Shown here piece after piece: positions 43,601 through 58,600 of a DNA stretch of 64,000 nucleotides (its first letter is position 1; each line of letters opens with the position of its first letter). This DNA comes from Apus apus (taxonomy: Eukaryota; Chordata; Aves; Apodiformes; Apodidae). Below the pieces are notes generated by a model. It made no database searches. It was not told the origin of the DNA and saw only the letters and a program-made list of their open reading frames with translations. Position numbers and translations under genes: made by a program. The stretch lies in contig NC_067285.1 in assembly GCF_020740795.1 (NCBI RefSeq), forward strand, positions 38,166,511 to 38,230,510. The letters run 5' to 3'.

Positions 43601-46600
43601 CAGCTCCCAGGCACCCTGGGGCCAGCCCTGCTGCTGGGGAACCAGCTCTGCTTCCCGGCTGCCGCGTGGAACTCATTACAGAGGCAAATAACACCACATG
43701 TACTGGGTCAGAAACGTGGGGTCATGCGCCTGTCCCTGGAGGCCTTGATCCACACGTTTCACTAGGACATGAGCAGCAAAGTCACCGGGCCACTCAGGGT
43801 TCCCTGCCTACATTTTTCCATTCCCTCCTCTGAGACTCGTTCCTGAGCTTCCTGATTTCTAATCCATCCTTCTCTTGGATTGATTTCCTTCCTTGAGTGA
43901 GCTGCATTGATCCTTCAGATGAGAAGCCCAATGTTCTTTCTGCAGCCTGGGTTCAGCTGTCTGCCATCACTGTGTGCCACCATGGGGCACAAAGAGCCAG
44001 TGTGTGGTCCACAGAGCTGGGGGTGTCCAAGGGACTCAAAGCCCTCTCTGGATCTGAGGGATTAGATGGGACAAGATAATGGCTCCTCTGGCAAGTTGGG
44101 AAGGAGGCTTTCAGAGTTTAGCTTTCCAGTTCACTTACACTGCTCTCTTCCCCCCCTCATCTCCCTCCTTCTATTTCTTTCTGTTTAAAAAAAAAAAAAA
44201 AGTTCAAATATTATTTCACCATTCTGTGACAATTAATCCTGTAAATCATCCCTAGGTGAAACTTCAATACATTATCCCGCAGAGTAGCAGACAGCACTTT
44301 GACTCTGGAAGACTTTCTTTTTGGCAAAGTATTCCTGAACTCCGGGGTTGCTGGCTCTCCGAGCAAAGCTGCTGCCAGCCAACAGAGCTAAAAACATATT
44401 CATGGGAAAGTGCCTGTCATTCTAGCAGGGCTGAGGACTTTTCTGTGGAGCTCTGCCATAATGGAGCAGAAACATCAGCAACGTTCAAAACCAGCAAAGC
44501 CCACAAGAAACAAAGATGAGATTATCCCACAGGTTGCCTGATTTCTTGAATTTGGGGTCATTAGTGGTCAATCTGCCGCCAGCACGAGGAGTCTTCAATG
44601 TCCTGCAAATGCAGTTAGCAAAGCAGTTCTCTAGAAGACCCCGCCACCAGAGTTTGTGAAAGGTCCTGAACTGCTGCCAGGTCCTTCTGGCTGGCACGTG
44701 GGCGAGGAGCGTGCCGATTCATCCTCAGGCGTCCCCCCACCAGGAGCCTCCCCAAACGTGTTCGTAGAGGAGGCACAGACAAATAAATAATGAATGAAGC
44801 AATAACAGGGGAAATAATAGGCCCCCATGGAACAGAGGAAGAAGGATCTTGCAGGGAAAGGTCACATGAACTAACAAACAGAATTATTACAACCAGGCAT
44901 TAAATTAAGGGGCCAGAAATGCCTGTTTGTGCAGAGGAGGAAACTGTTACCAAGGCACAAAGATCTGCTGGTTTTAAAAACAATCTTACAATTCAAGAAT
45001 AGGAACACACTGATTTTGTAAAGCAGCTTTCTCCACTTGGTGCACAGGCAGCATCATTGCTTTCTGTCTGCCTCCTCCTCTTCAGGCACACATCTAACCA
45101 TGCTTCACAGCCCCCATGGCCTCCGACCTCCTAATGACCAGAAAATCATTTGCCTCCTCCAGAAATGCTTCTTCAGACACCCATCTGCTCTGTCACAGCA
45201 TGGTACAACGGCCTCAGGATGTATTTTACTGCTTGGACAGCCTCTGCTCTTCAAGCGGTCTATAGTACAGATCCATGGAGACAGGATTCTGCAGCTGACA
45301 TCTCCTGTTGTGTGGCTGCACTCGGTGCCGCTCACCTCATCATCCTCAGAGAAGATAGCATCTTCCACAAGACATGGAGAAGTAGGTGTTCCAGTTCCGT
45401 TCTACAACCTGATGATCCACTAAGGATACATTTCTCTGTGGCTCTGTGCCAACAGATTTCAGGCCTTGGAAAATAGCTGCCTACGTAGATTAAATGGTGC
45501 AGCAGCAGCAGGACATCTGTACAGAGCCTGGGCTCAACTCACAAGAAAAAAAATGCAGGAGATCAAGAAATCCCATTTAATTGCACTGCTTCCTCCAGAA
45601 ACATGTTCTCCACACTGCTGAGCTGGGTATCTCTTCTGAGCAACAAGGGCTGAAGATTTTCTTCAGGTATATGTGTTAAGATGTCCTCACACTCAAATAA
45701 ATGCAACTGTTCTTTTAAAACTCTGTATTATAGAACCACAGAATTATGGAATATCTCAAGTTGGAAGGGACCCATAAGGATCATCAAGTCCAACTCCCTG
45801 TTCCTTGCAGGTCTACCTAAAACTAAACCATGTGACTAAGAGCATTGCCCAGACACTCCCTGATCAGCACCTCCCCTTCTGCTGCACCCCTTGAGGAAGC
45901 TGTAGACCTGTTAGCCAAAACTACATATCTACCTGTTAACCTGTGTCTTCCATGCAGCAACTCTTCTGCCCACCACCCTCCCATAATGCCACCAGCAGGC
46001 TCTCAAGCTTTACCCACCATGTATTTTCCATAAAACACAGGCACAGCAGAAGTATGAGAATGCAAAATAAAAGGAAGCTGAGCTTCATGGAAGCATGAGA
46101 GAAAAATCCTGAAATGAAAGGTATCACAGCCCCAGCCCTACCAGCCCTTAACTCTACCACTATTACTATCTAGCAGATGACAAAAATGTTATTTTTTTTC
46201 CTTCCAAAAGGTTTATATAGAAGCTTCCAGAAAACTGTAAAACTCCATCAATAATTCTCACTAATCTCCTTTGCTTCACTCCAAAGATGAGCTGTTTTAG
46301 CAGCATAAAAATGGCCTGAGGGTGGCTGTGGCCTTGCTTTGGCTGTGTGAGCAGCAGGGAGCAGCAAAGGTGATGATGCCCTTACCTTGAGGATGGGAGC
46401 CATAAAGACAGACACACCAGTCAGAATGAAAACGATAATTCCAGTGACCCTCTGCTCCCTGAAACAAAACCACTGGGTCAGCAGAATGGCTTCGGCTTTC
46501 ACCCTGGTTTCATTCCCTCTCAGAGCACCCAAACCAACACAAAGCTTGACAACTCCTTTTTGCAGCCACATTTGCAAGGCGGACAGGCAGCTATAAGCCA

Positions 46601-49600
46601 ACAGCATCAGGCAGGTGTCTTCATCCTGACTGAGCCTCATCCACCTCTATTTTTTTCAAACATCAGACCCCTTTTTGTATGCTGCCTTAGCTCCACTGTT
46701 TGTGGATCAACAGAGTGTTGCTCCTGAGCCCTTGGAGTGTGTTTACATGTTAAACATTAGAACCTGTAACTAGCAATTCCAATTCCTGGCACGGCCGTAT
46801 TTATAGCATGCAAATAGGTAATAAATCATTAGCTCTCCACTCTTAGATTGGTAGCAGATTTTGAGCCCTGGTCATTGAACTCCAGCAGCTGGATAAATGG
46901 TCCAGGCCTTCTTGGGGTCCTGAACATCCAAAAATGCTTTTGCCAGCAATATTTCAGAGTACTGGAAGTTAGGCCGTTACACTTCTATTTAGCCACCTAC
47001 AAAGTGGCCTGATTTCCAGAAAGTCAAGAGCACTTCACAGCACTTAATTAGGGCAGCCAAATACAGGAAAAAATTCTTAGGCTGAGCTGACTGCTCTAGG
47101 CATGACAGGTTTACATTTTTTGCCATTACATTTACTAACGAATGCCTGCCTAATTCCCATAGATAAAGGAACGTGCAGCAAATGTATCTCCTTTCTCAAA
47201 CTCTGGATCTGATCTGGCTGAGTAACCTTCCGAGGAGTTACTCTGCAGTGTCTCATAAGAGCGTGCTCTGTGAAGCTTTAGGTATTCTGGAATAACTTCA
47301 ACATGCGTGCTCAAAGCAGACCAAAAAATGGTCTAAGTTCCAGCGTGAAGTTTCCTCCCTTTCCTGCCACATGTTTGCACCTCATCTACAGGTACACAGT
47401 TTTGTTCCTGTTCAAGAAAGAGCTTTTGCAGAAAAGCTACATCACATAAACTTCTAACTGAATATATCCTCTGTGGACAAAAAAAAAAAGAAAAGCTGTA
47501 AGGAAGCCCAGCTGAGCTGAAGATTTACAGCAAAACTAAGAGCTGATCCCCCTCAACCTCTGCATATGTCCCACTTGAAGCAAGACTGATATAGAGCATA
47601 CTGATCTCTGCAGGCAAGAAAGGCAATTAAGGCCTTTCTGGTGGGACATACCTCACTCCCAAAAACTTGGGCTGCTCTCCAGGGGCTGAAGTTTCCGTCT
47701 CCATCTTCAAGCTGTCAATATGAGCAATGGAGATCACGGTAGCAGCAACGTACCAGGGCAGACCCATAAAGGAGCATACGATCATCAGGATGGCCACCCA
47801 GAACAAATCCAGATGATACCCAGCACCTTTCTGTGAAAGGAAACAGAAAACTTTCAGCTTAATTATTCTAAACACCTATGGAAGGGCCATGGCTCTGGCC
47901 TGGGGGCAGAAGCACACCAAACAAGCAGCTTTTCTTCCTACAGCATCTTCCAGCCAAGAGAAATTGTCAGAAGAAACAGCAGAGTAGGACACACTGCTCC
48001 TTAAACAATGAACCTCCTTTGTCACCTCATGTCTCTGTAAGTGACAGCTTGGTTATGCACAGAGCTTTAAACATCCAAACTACCCTTTAAACCCAGCCCA
48101 AAGCCTAATTTTAGTTTTAAGCAGCTGTTGTAAAATAACTCCCAGTGTAATGACTGAATGAAGCTGATGTGAAAGCAACCTGACAGAAACTGGGTGTCTG
48201 CCCCTGTGCAGTCTGGGAGTGAGCCCTGAGCCCCCCAAGTTCAGAACAGGAACCAACTGCAGGACCTCAAAGGCAGGACCTCACAACCAGCTTGAGCCCC
48301 CATGATCCTGCCTGGTGCTTGAGGCATTTTCCTCAACACCCAGCCCTGGGCTCTCTTGGGGAGAGCAACAAGAAGAGCTATGGGGCTCTTACCCTCACTC
48401 TTTACTCCTTTTCGAAAACCTCTGATCTTCTATTCTTTAAATACTTTAATGAACTGACAGAGGAACTCCACTGGTCACAGGTGCCAAGAGAAGCGAAGAA
48501 ACAAAAGAGCCACCAAAGAAAGGGATCTTGAGAAAAACACCAGACAAATCTCCAAGGTTTGCTATTTTAAAGAAGACTAACCTTTTTAAAATCCTGCTCA
48601 ATTTGATTTTATTGGAAAGAAAAAATGATCTGGACCTTATTGGTGACCCCAGAGGGAAAGCAACCCAGCTTATCTTGAATAGTCCTCACTGTTTCCTCAC
48701 ATGTGTGCTGCTTACCTTGGCTGGCCTGCAGCACTGAGACAGGCCCTCAGTGATACCCTGCCAATACTTAACAAGGCACTAGCAGAAAAAAAACACACCC
48801 ACCCATTCTTCTTTTGGCCTACTGGAGATTTTGTGTCCAGAGGTGGTTTACGGTGCAGAGCAGCAGGATCAGACACAGGAACCCCCCAGTGAAACACAAG
48901 TATGTGTTTGCAACCATAACAAAGGAAGCAGGAAGTATTTTTTTTTATTATTAAACAGTACTTTGCTGGAGTGTTTATACTTTGTTGCTAAAAAAGTACA
49001 CCTTGTGTTGCTAGCAACACGTGTTCAGTGCCTAGAAGCTGAGGAGATGAGAGGCCTCTTCTTCATGGGGGAAGAACAGATTATCTTCCTGTGATCATGA
49101 AAATGCTGTATCTGCTTAATGAGGTGCAGGAGATGGACCTAAAATGGAAACCCTGCCAATTGTTAGCTTCTCCCTTGAAAAAGATGTGGGTGTAGTATTT
49201 ATTGACTGTATCTGCCCTTTAAGACCAGCAGCCAGCCCTCATCACTGCCCACAACACACCTTTCTCAGTCCCTGTTACTCCTTCCCCTCCAGGTCAGGCT
49301 CAGGACTGTTTTAAATCACACATCAGTTGTCTAATGCCCACAGTGACCATATGAATCAAAACATTCTCCTCGTTTTCAAGCAAAACATCCATTCACATTC
49401 CCAACAGCTCTCAGTATAACTGATGGAGCAGGTAGCTAAGTAATGACTCAGCATTACCCATGTTTTGAAGGAGTCTTTACTCTCACAGGTTAGACCACTT
49501 GAAACATGTCCAGTGAGCAGGAAGGCAGAGTTTTCTTTGACAGGAATTTAATATTTTTCAATAGAACTAATGGTGCAGGGAAAGGTAAAACCCTACAGGC

Positions 49601-52600
49601 ATTAAAAAGTGCATAGCACTGGTCTGGAAAGTTTATTTTAAAAACATTACTACATTCTAGGCTATGTCAGCAGATATAAAGCTCTTCTTTAAATAACATC
49701 CAGTTGTAGCTGTGCCCTTGGTATGTCCCAAATCTCTTCAGCTTATTGCTACTACTGTACAGCACTGGACTGCCAACACAGCTGTCATACTTGGGCCCTC
49801 TCTAGCCATACCTTCTCCCCAAGGTGGGGTCCTGCCACCTCAAAGCCTCCTTGGGGAGCAGGGATGGCCACCACACAAAAAAGCCCTTGTTCTGTTGGCT
49901 GGGAATGTCTGCCAGCGATCTTCTTACACCATAAACACAGCATGAGGGGCCTATGAGACCCACAGGAACTCTGCCTGTGGTGATAAGGTGAGAGAGATTT
50001 TGGCTTGGATGCAGTCACACAGTGCTGTGCAAATGAAAATACAGGTCCTGGGTCACGTTAAAGTAGAGTTCCTGAGAGAGGAGGCCCTTCCAAGCTCACC
50101 ACCTCTCTCCACCACAAGCCTAAGCTCCCAAAACCAGGCACTTTCTGAGGATACTTGCATGAGCTGGTGGACCCACCCACCCACTCTCACTTTCCTTTTC
50201 ATTGAGTACCTGCTTACAGCCTAAGACAGAAGTGCAGGAAGAAAACTGACCACAATCACAAAGCAGCTTTCCCTAAAATCATCAGCAGATGATGGGGAAT
50301 CACCCTCCATCTTTGTGGGAGGAAGGTGGGAGGAGGCAAATTAGATGCTAAGAATCAGTTGATGCTAGAGAGATTTGAGTTAGCTGGACTGGGGTTTGGG
50401 ACTAGTTCCTCTAAAGAACTAGAGCCTGTGGAGTGAAAGGCTCTTTGGAAGACCCAGCACTGCCACACCAGTGGTGAGGTAACAAGTGATCAGAGCCTTC
50501 TGCTGGCCCCAGTCAACTTCCCAAAATAATACAAGATAAATACTGTTGTGGCTGAGGTGGTATGTACATCCAACACTGCCATGGGCCCTCCTCCACTTCT
50601 GGCCCACAAAAAACACAGGGCAGCTCTCTGGTGCAGCCAGACACGTGCAGGACACTAAGCGCACCCACCTTGAGCTTGTGCTCCTTCCTGTTGACAATGA
50701 CAGCTGTGATCTGCTGGTCCATGAAGATGAGGATGGTCACCAGCAGTGCAGGGATGGCTGCAGCTAGGTAGACCCACCATGGATTCCCTCCAAAAGGTGG
50801 GATAAACCAACCCCTCTCGGGACTGGTTGGCTTTTAAGGGCAAGGAAAAGAAAGTTTGCATTAGAGTCACACGTAGGAATGATGACATCCTAAATACACT
50901 TGTACTTCCAGCAGCAAGGGGACTACAGGGAGACACTTGAGGTTTTTCACAATTCTCCCCATTAAGAATAACAAAAGGTTCAAAGTAGGACAACAGGAAA
51001 TGGCCTCAAGTTGCTCCAAGGGAGGTTAAGATTGGACATGAGGAAAAATTTCTTGACTGAGAGAGTGGACAAGCACTGGAACAGGCCACTCAGGGAGGTG
51101 GTGGAGTTACCATCCCTGGAGGTGTTCAAAAAACATGTAGACGTGGCACTTTGGGATATGGTTTAGCGGGCATGATGATGTTGGGTTGATGGTTGGACTT
51201 GATGATCTTAGAGGTCTTTTCCAATCTTAATGATTCCATGATTCCATAACTCTCTGATTCTAAGCATGGAGGCTGGATTTAAGAGATAAATCAGCCAACC
51301 AAAATTATGCCAATAGAAAGGGTCTCATCTGTGTAAAATGGTCCTTTCCAGACAGCTGACTACTCTCCTGTTCTGAGGGCAAGTCATTTTACACAGGGCA
51401 GAAGGACAGAAAAGGGAAGCTCTTCCAAAGGCCACCAAACAAGAAATAACAACATACCTTGAATTCACTTGGCACAATTAGTTTTGGTGTGTCCACACCT
51501 ACCAGGGCATCTATTCCACAGAAAATCAAAATGGACAAGATAATGGCAAAGTCACTGATGAGCTTCCGGGCCTGAAACAGAAGTTGACATCATGACTGTA
51601 GTTAGCACTATGAGCTCTGTCACCCAGGCTGTAGTTTCTATGTGATATCCCTGCATTTAGTGGCAACACAAGCTCATGGTTTCTCCCTTCATAGAAATAA
51701 AGGTGTGCATTGTCCTGCCTGGAGACATTTGCCTACATGTGCCTTGGGACTTTGTGGCACTGTCCAAAAGCCACACAAGGAAGCCTAAATGGAAGTATGA
51801 AAAGAAGCCCATGGGAAAAGAAAACTGCTTTTGTGAAAAACTCCCAGAGGAATTTGTCAAGGCAGCCTCACTGATGTGACATCCGACAGGAGCCAACCAC
51901 CACGGGTATGGAGACCTTGTTCCTCTGCAGCATTGTCCAAAGAGACTTTTCAGGATCAACTTCCAATATTAATAGATGTTGAACATTTACAAATAAAGCA
52001 AAAAACATTGTGACTTTTTTTGACATGTCACATTCTGATCAATATTGTCACATTCTGATCTCCTATTTTTAGGGCGCACATAGTCATGCTTTTCTCTGCT
52101 CTTTGAATGCTTTTGAACATGATTCAGCTTCTTGTTTTATCACAGGGTTCCTAAGGTATGTGGCTTTAACAAAAAGTACTGTGTTTATCCCCAGATTCCA
52201 TTCCTTTAATATGACTGATTGTGCAAAGCAGATTTGAAAAAAAAAAAAAAACAGGGGAGGGAAGAAATGGTATTTTAGACCAGACAATGGAACCAGTCAC
52301 AAACTTCCCTTTAGAAGATGGGAAGACCCAAACATCCACAGGAGATGAGATGTTCTTCGGGACTGGCAGAGATAATGTTTTCTGTTCAAGGACTAAATCA
52401 ACCTAAACAGACAGACAGACAAACAAACAAGGCTTCTCCACTAAATCCTCAACATGCCCTAAGAGTGCAACTCTCCTGAAGTCACTGAAATAAGACAAGT
52501 TAAAGCTGCCACTGGTCAGACCCTGAGATGTAATAATTTACTGAGCAGGACCCACTGTGCTTGTCTGCAACTCTGTGATCTTTCCCGAGCTGTTGTTCCC

Positions 52601-55600
52601 TCCAGGTTTCCTGGGTTCACATGGTTACAAATAAATTGAGCTGCATTCCAGTCCAGATGGAATTTGTTTCCTTTTTATTAAAAACAATAGAAGTTCAATT
52701 GTAACACAGCAGAACAGTAAACATCCACACAGGATAAATCCCTCCGTGTCAGATTGCCAAAAATGAGGGGGTTAGGTCTCGGAGAGAAATCTGGCTTTGG
52801 TGCACAGGGAAAGCAGCAGCTCTCATGTCTGTTGTGGTTAAGTTTAACTGGGCAGACCACACAAGCAGATGCACCTGAGAGGTGCAGAGAAGCTGGCTGG
52901 AAGTCTGAGAAAATTCTTGTTTAAATCAAGGCAGAGATTCTTCCAGGTCATCCTTATTTTTGCATCTAATCCTCAGAGTAGAGAGGGAATTTCTGCTGTA
53001 GGTCCCTACCCTAACAGGTGGAGTGGACAAGGACTGTAGTGGATTTCAACATTTTTGCATTAATTTCTGAGTACTTCCTGTGTTACATGGTCACATCAAA
53101 GATGGGTCTCTGATCTCCTGTTCTGTTTGGACTGGTCATTTACCCAGCTCTACCTGGTGAGAGAGCCCAGGGCTCCTTTTGTTCTCCCCAAATACTCCCT
53201 TTGGCTAGAAAAAGGGAAGACCTCTTGACCCGATGAACAGCTCCTTTGGGTTGTCTGAGCTCTGTAGAATGCCATGTGTCCTGTCCCAGAGGCAGTAGAG
53301 CACATGAAGCTCTGTATCTGAGCCTGGAAATGGCAGCTGAAACTACACATGCCTGAAGGACTCTTCTGATTTCTTAAGGCTGAGAAACTCCATCATTGTA
53401 TCTCAGCTTGGAAGTGTCAGCATCAGTACCTCTAAAGTCACTGCCACATCCCCATGGCAGATTATGCCGCATTTTAGCTCTTCTGCTGCCTTACCTGTGC
53501 TCTCCAAAAACACTAAGGGTGACAGGTAAACAATCCCCGACATACCTTGGTTAACTAGTACCACTTTTCTCAACCAACACAACCTGTCCTCTCTGCAAAG
53601 CGTTTCCCCTGCGTGCATGACAGCTGTACCAAAAGCAAGGCTGATCTTTGCACTCTGAAAGAATAAAAGAACAGACTGCGAGGGTGAAAGGAGACACTTA
53701 CAGTGGTTGGAAAATAGCGACTGGTCTTGAATTTCTTCAGGGCCATGGAGCAGGTGTAAGTGCCAAAAAAGAGGATGAAAGACATGAGGGTGATGTCAGG
53801 AACAAATCCGCAGTTGTTGCCCACAAGTCGCCCTCCGTATTTCAAGCACTCCTTCGTTGTCAGAGATGACCAGTCAATGGTGGAGTTGTGCTGCAGACAG
53901 AAAGAGAACATATGCTCATGCAAATGCTGTGCAGCTCTAACTCTCTGAAACTCTAAGGCTTCCAAAAAGGGGTCTGGAAACAGAGCTAAGCTCAGGGACT
54001 GCAGCCAGCTGGCAGAGATGGGGCAGTGAAGAAGGCAGATGGGTTGGGTCTGTATTCTTCAGCAGAAAACTGCTCTGCTGGGTCTCATCTCACTTCCTCA
54101 CATCAAACACAGATGTACCTGACCTCAGCAAGCTCAGTTTCTTTCTCCTCATCACCCACAGCTCACCACTGGAGTGTAATGTGCAAAAGCCAGAAGAAAA
54201 AAATCAAAGCAGAGAATGGAAAAAGGACCTTTCAAAGGAAGGGCTGGCCATAACACTCCATCCACTACAGTCCCAGACACTAGGATCTGACTAATCCCTT
54301 GCAAGAATCAATTCCATCCTGCCAACACACAGCAGGCTGCAAGAAAGTGGCCCCCATTAGCAAGTAATGTCTATTACCAAACTATGCACACAGTATTCCA
54401 CATCCAGAACCACAAGGAAGGACCCTCGGAGGGTCACATGAGTGTGCCCAAAGGAGCAGCGTCACATTTTCACTGTGTCATGGGCAACAGGGCAGTGTCA
54501 GCCTGAGAGCTTTCTTCAGGACACCAGTTCCTAGTCTCTGGGCACAGCCCAGCCAAAACACATGGTGCTGACACACTTCCAGGATCCCCACTTCCCAAGG
54601 GCACTCACCATTCCAGCAGAGGAAGAGAACAGCTCATCAGCTGACGGCACCATCGTCCCATTAAATAACGAGCTATTAACTGCAAGAGAGGACAGCAGAA
54701 GGAACGCTGTGAGCGTGGTGCTGAAACAGCTAGGAAGAAAAGCCATTTTCAACTATTAAATTACCTGTTAACTCCATCAAACTACGTGCAATCTCTTTGC
54801 TCAAGGAAAGTGAACCAAATGTATTGTTTCTGAGCAACTTAAAAGCAGCCAACACAAAAAAAGGGAAGGAAAGGCTGGGGGAAACACAATTCAAACCTAA
54901 CTGGGTCTTTTTGGAGTTGACACTTAAAAAATACCAGAAAGACAGACAGCAGAATATTTCATGGTTTTGCAATTTTTTTCCAATTATTCCTGGATTACAA
55001 CAAATATCCACAGAACTAATTATTAATTGAAAATTAATGCACAACCTGAAAAATATCCAGAAAAGCAAAAGGCATTTCAGAAACCAGCACAGACATGTAT
55101 TTTGAATTAAAAAACCAGAAGGTAAAGAGCAGCTGAAATCAATAGGATGGAGATGATTTCTCTGCAAAAAGGGGCGGCCCCCTTCTTTCTCCGGCCCTGC
55201 CGACCCCGCCTCCTTCTTTCTCACGTCCTGCTGCCCTGAATCCCTTCTTTCTATGGCCCTGGCACTCCCGGAGCCCTTCTTTCTCGGGTCATGGCGGCAG
55301 GACACGGGAGAAGAAATCATGTCTTTGAAATTTCACTTAGAAATGCAATCCTTCCTGAAGTTAGGCTCATCAAGCAGTGTCCTCATGTTTTATTTAGCTT
55401 TCGCATCTGCTTGCATGCCTGATAATAACAGGTAAGTTGTTTTAAAACATTGCACAGCTTGCATTTGTTTGGCTGGAGAAAGTGCATTTGCCTTTTCTAC
55501 TACTGAAGTCATACTAGGGGCTAAATAAGTAGTAGGATATCTTTATACAGAGGTAATCTTGCCCGGGCTCTTGAGAAGTAGGATCTCACGACTCTTGCCA

Positions 55601-58600
55601 AGACATGGATTTGCTGTGCCTCGAGTCATCATTGCAGGTTTTGCCTCTGGCATCTTCCTTGCATGGTCAGTCAGGACCCATGGGCTGCAGGGAGCAGCTG
55701 CAAGCTTCTAGACCTCTGGTCTCCCCAGTGTGGCCACCGAGCCACTTCGGCACATGCTGCCTGGTGCTTGGCTTTGGGCTCAGCAGTTGCTAGGTGGGTG
55801 TGATAGCTGCTCAAATGGGGTGGAGCAGGGGTCTGGCTGCTGGGTTTGCCTTTGAACTTCTTGACCTACATTATAAAGCACTGTGTGTTAGCTCAGAGAC
55901 ACTGACTGGAGGTGCAAGAAAGTCCACGTGACGCAGAAGCCTCAAATTGTTTTTTTGAGCTTGTCCTGGACTGAGTTTAAATATGGGATCACTGTTAGCT
56001 GCTCCATTCCTGGACAGTTTGCTGTTTCCCATCTTCTCCCTCAACTTTGGCAGCTCCTGAAGCTGTGATGTATCCAAAGTGCCACCAAGGGATGCAGATG
56101 TGTGTAGGAGAGCTTGAGGTGGCTGGAGCCAAGTTCCAGAGGACTAGCTGGACAGACTGCTGTCAGCAACTCCAGCCTTTCAATTCAGCATGGACCATAT
56201 CAAGAAAGACAAGACCCTGCTGCTCAAATGGAAGCAGAATTAGACCAACACCCATGTGCTTGCAGAGATCCTACACATAGTAACTAAGGTAAGCACAGAA
56301 CTCCTGGGAATGCAGCTTTCCAATCCAAATCCCAACACCTTTTCCACAGACGTGGCAGCCAGAAGCTCTTCCTGTTTGACAGGTATGTTGAGATAAGTTT
56401 AAGTTTACTTGAGCCCAAACCAAGTTTCTTACTCACTCCTCATTGTTTGAAGGAGCCCGAGGAGTGGTCACAGCTTCCCTAATGGGACTCCTGTTTGTAT
56501 TTGGGTTTTGTGACCTCTTGTTCCCAGTTGTGTTGCCAGATCTATGCATATGCTGGCTCCACCTGCCTTGCAGCCCACACTCCAGTGATAGGCTGAACTT
56601 CCCTTCTGCTCTAGCAAGGAACTGTTTGTGTTTTTCCACTTGTACACACAGCCAGGAGGTGGGAAACCACCCACATTTGGGCAATGCTCTGAATACATCC
56701 AGCTCCTGCACCTGGCTGAATACGACAGCAGATACCAGGAGTGACCTGGCTACCACTTCTGCCCTTTCACCCACTTCCCAAAGGAATGCCCTTCAGAATT
56801 AACAGTCACGGGGATGCAAGAAGACAAAAGTACAGAGACAGTTTCTCCCTTGGTAATGATGCTCACAGGAGAAGCCCCGGGATGGCTGGCTATAAAGACA
56901 TTCCAGTTGGCATTCTGGGTGAAATTCAGCTTCAAAATACAGCTAAGATAGGATATCGGAAGACAACTGATAAAGAAGGATCTACCTGTTTACTGTCTGG
57001 ACTGCAGCACAACAGAAAAAGAAAGCAAACACAATTTCCTATCTGCAAACTGGTGAGCTAATTAAACATTCTCTTACCTGGATCTAATGGTTCACAGGCA
57101 CAAGAGTAATGCGTGATATAATCCACCTTGAACTCGGAGTTGATGGGGTAATGATCTGCCAGCTTGATCATTTTCTTGAAAGCATCATAAATGAAGATGA
57201 AGCTAATAAGGGAGGAAAAGCCTTCTTCAGTGAAGCGGGTGAAGTACTTGACCAGGAAGCTGGCGTCAGTAGCGACAAGGACGAGACACTGGAAGGCTGA
57301 CCACAGGCCGATCCAGAGACGAAACTCCAGGTAGTCAAAATCATTGTCTCTGCAACAAGACAGGTGTGGCAGGAAGGGAAAATACCAGAGTTAGATAAAC
57401 CCAGGCAGGATTGGGACTTCCCAGAGAGCAGTGGTGAAGGCACAGACTCTGGGACCTGGGCTCATTTAGACTCAAGGAGTGCATTCCCAGGGGCTAACTT
57501 CCTCCTTTTCCTCAAGGGGTCTTACAAGAAAGCCAGGGAGAAACTTTTTACAAGGGCTTGTAGTGAGAGGACAAGGGGTAATGGATTTAAACTGGAAGAG
57601 GGGAAATTTAGGTGAGACATCAGGAGGAAATTCCTTAGTGTGAGGGTGGTCAGACACTGGCACAGGTTGCCCAGGTAAGTTGTGGATGCCTCATCCCTCA
57701 AAGTGTTCCAAGGGCAGGTTGGATGGGGCCCTGAGCAACCTGGTCTAGCGGGAGGTGTCCCTGCCCATGCAGGAGGGTTGGAACTAGATGGTCTTGAAGG
57801 TCCATTTCAACCCAAACCATTCTATGACTCTATGATTTTCAGCCAGTCCACTCAGTAAATGTGTGTGGTGCAGTTTAACAGTCGAGGTGGCAGAAAAGCA
57901 TGAAGAAAGCATTGCTTAGGCCTAGTAAACTTTTCCAGTAAACTGAAGCTCTTTCTGGGCTTCAAGTAAAAATCCTCCCTTGGCAAACATGCCCAGAGCT
58001 GTAAAGACCCAAATATCCAGCTGTCCCCACCAAGAGCAGCTCAACACTGACAGCCTTCCACCAACTGAAGACATGATGCAGTTTACAAACCTCCTTCAAA
58101 AAAGCAATTTCCTGCCAAGCCTCACGCTCAGGAGCCTGCGCCTCCACCTTTATGGCCCTTGCACTATCTGCAGAAATCAAAGCATTGGCTGGAGAAGGTC
58201 AAGAAGTACAAAGCAGAAGACGACAAACCCTGGTGCCAGGACGTGGCAGTCTGTGGAGAACAATGGAATCAACTCCACTGTCCCTTCTTGGGAAGTTTGT
58301 TGGCCCCTTTGCTGCTGGAGGCTGCCGTGCCCTGACGGCTCAGAGCCCCAAGGCAGGATCTGGGGGCTGAACAAACATGAAAAATGAACACCAGAGCAGG
58401 TGAGGCCCTGCCAGGAGGTAACCGCCTTGGGAAGCTGGGAGAAGGGGATGGGGCCCAGGAGTGAATCCCCTCCTTCCAGCTACACCAAGTGCTGTAAGAA
58501 AAACTGTCTCTCCCTGTGAGCCTGCCTTTAAATAAAAAGCATGAGTGCAGCCTGGTTGCCTTCAGAGCTGGCTACAGGCTGGTCCCACCATTCACGCCAG

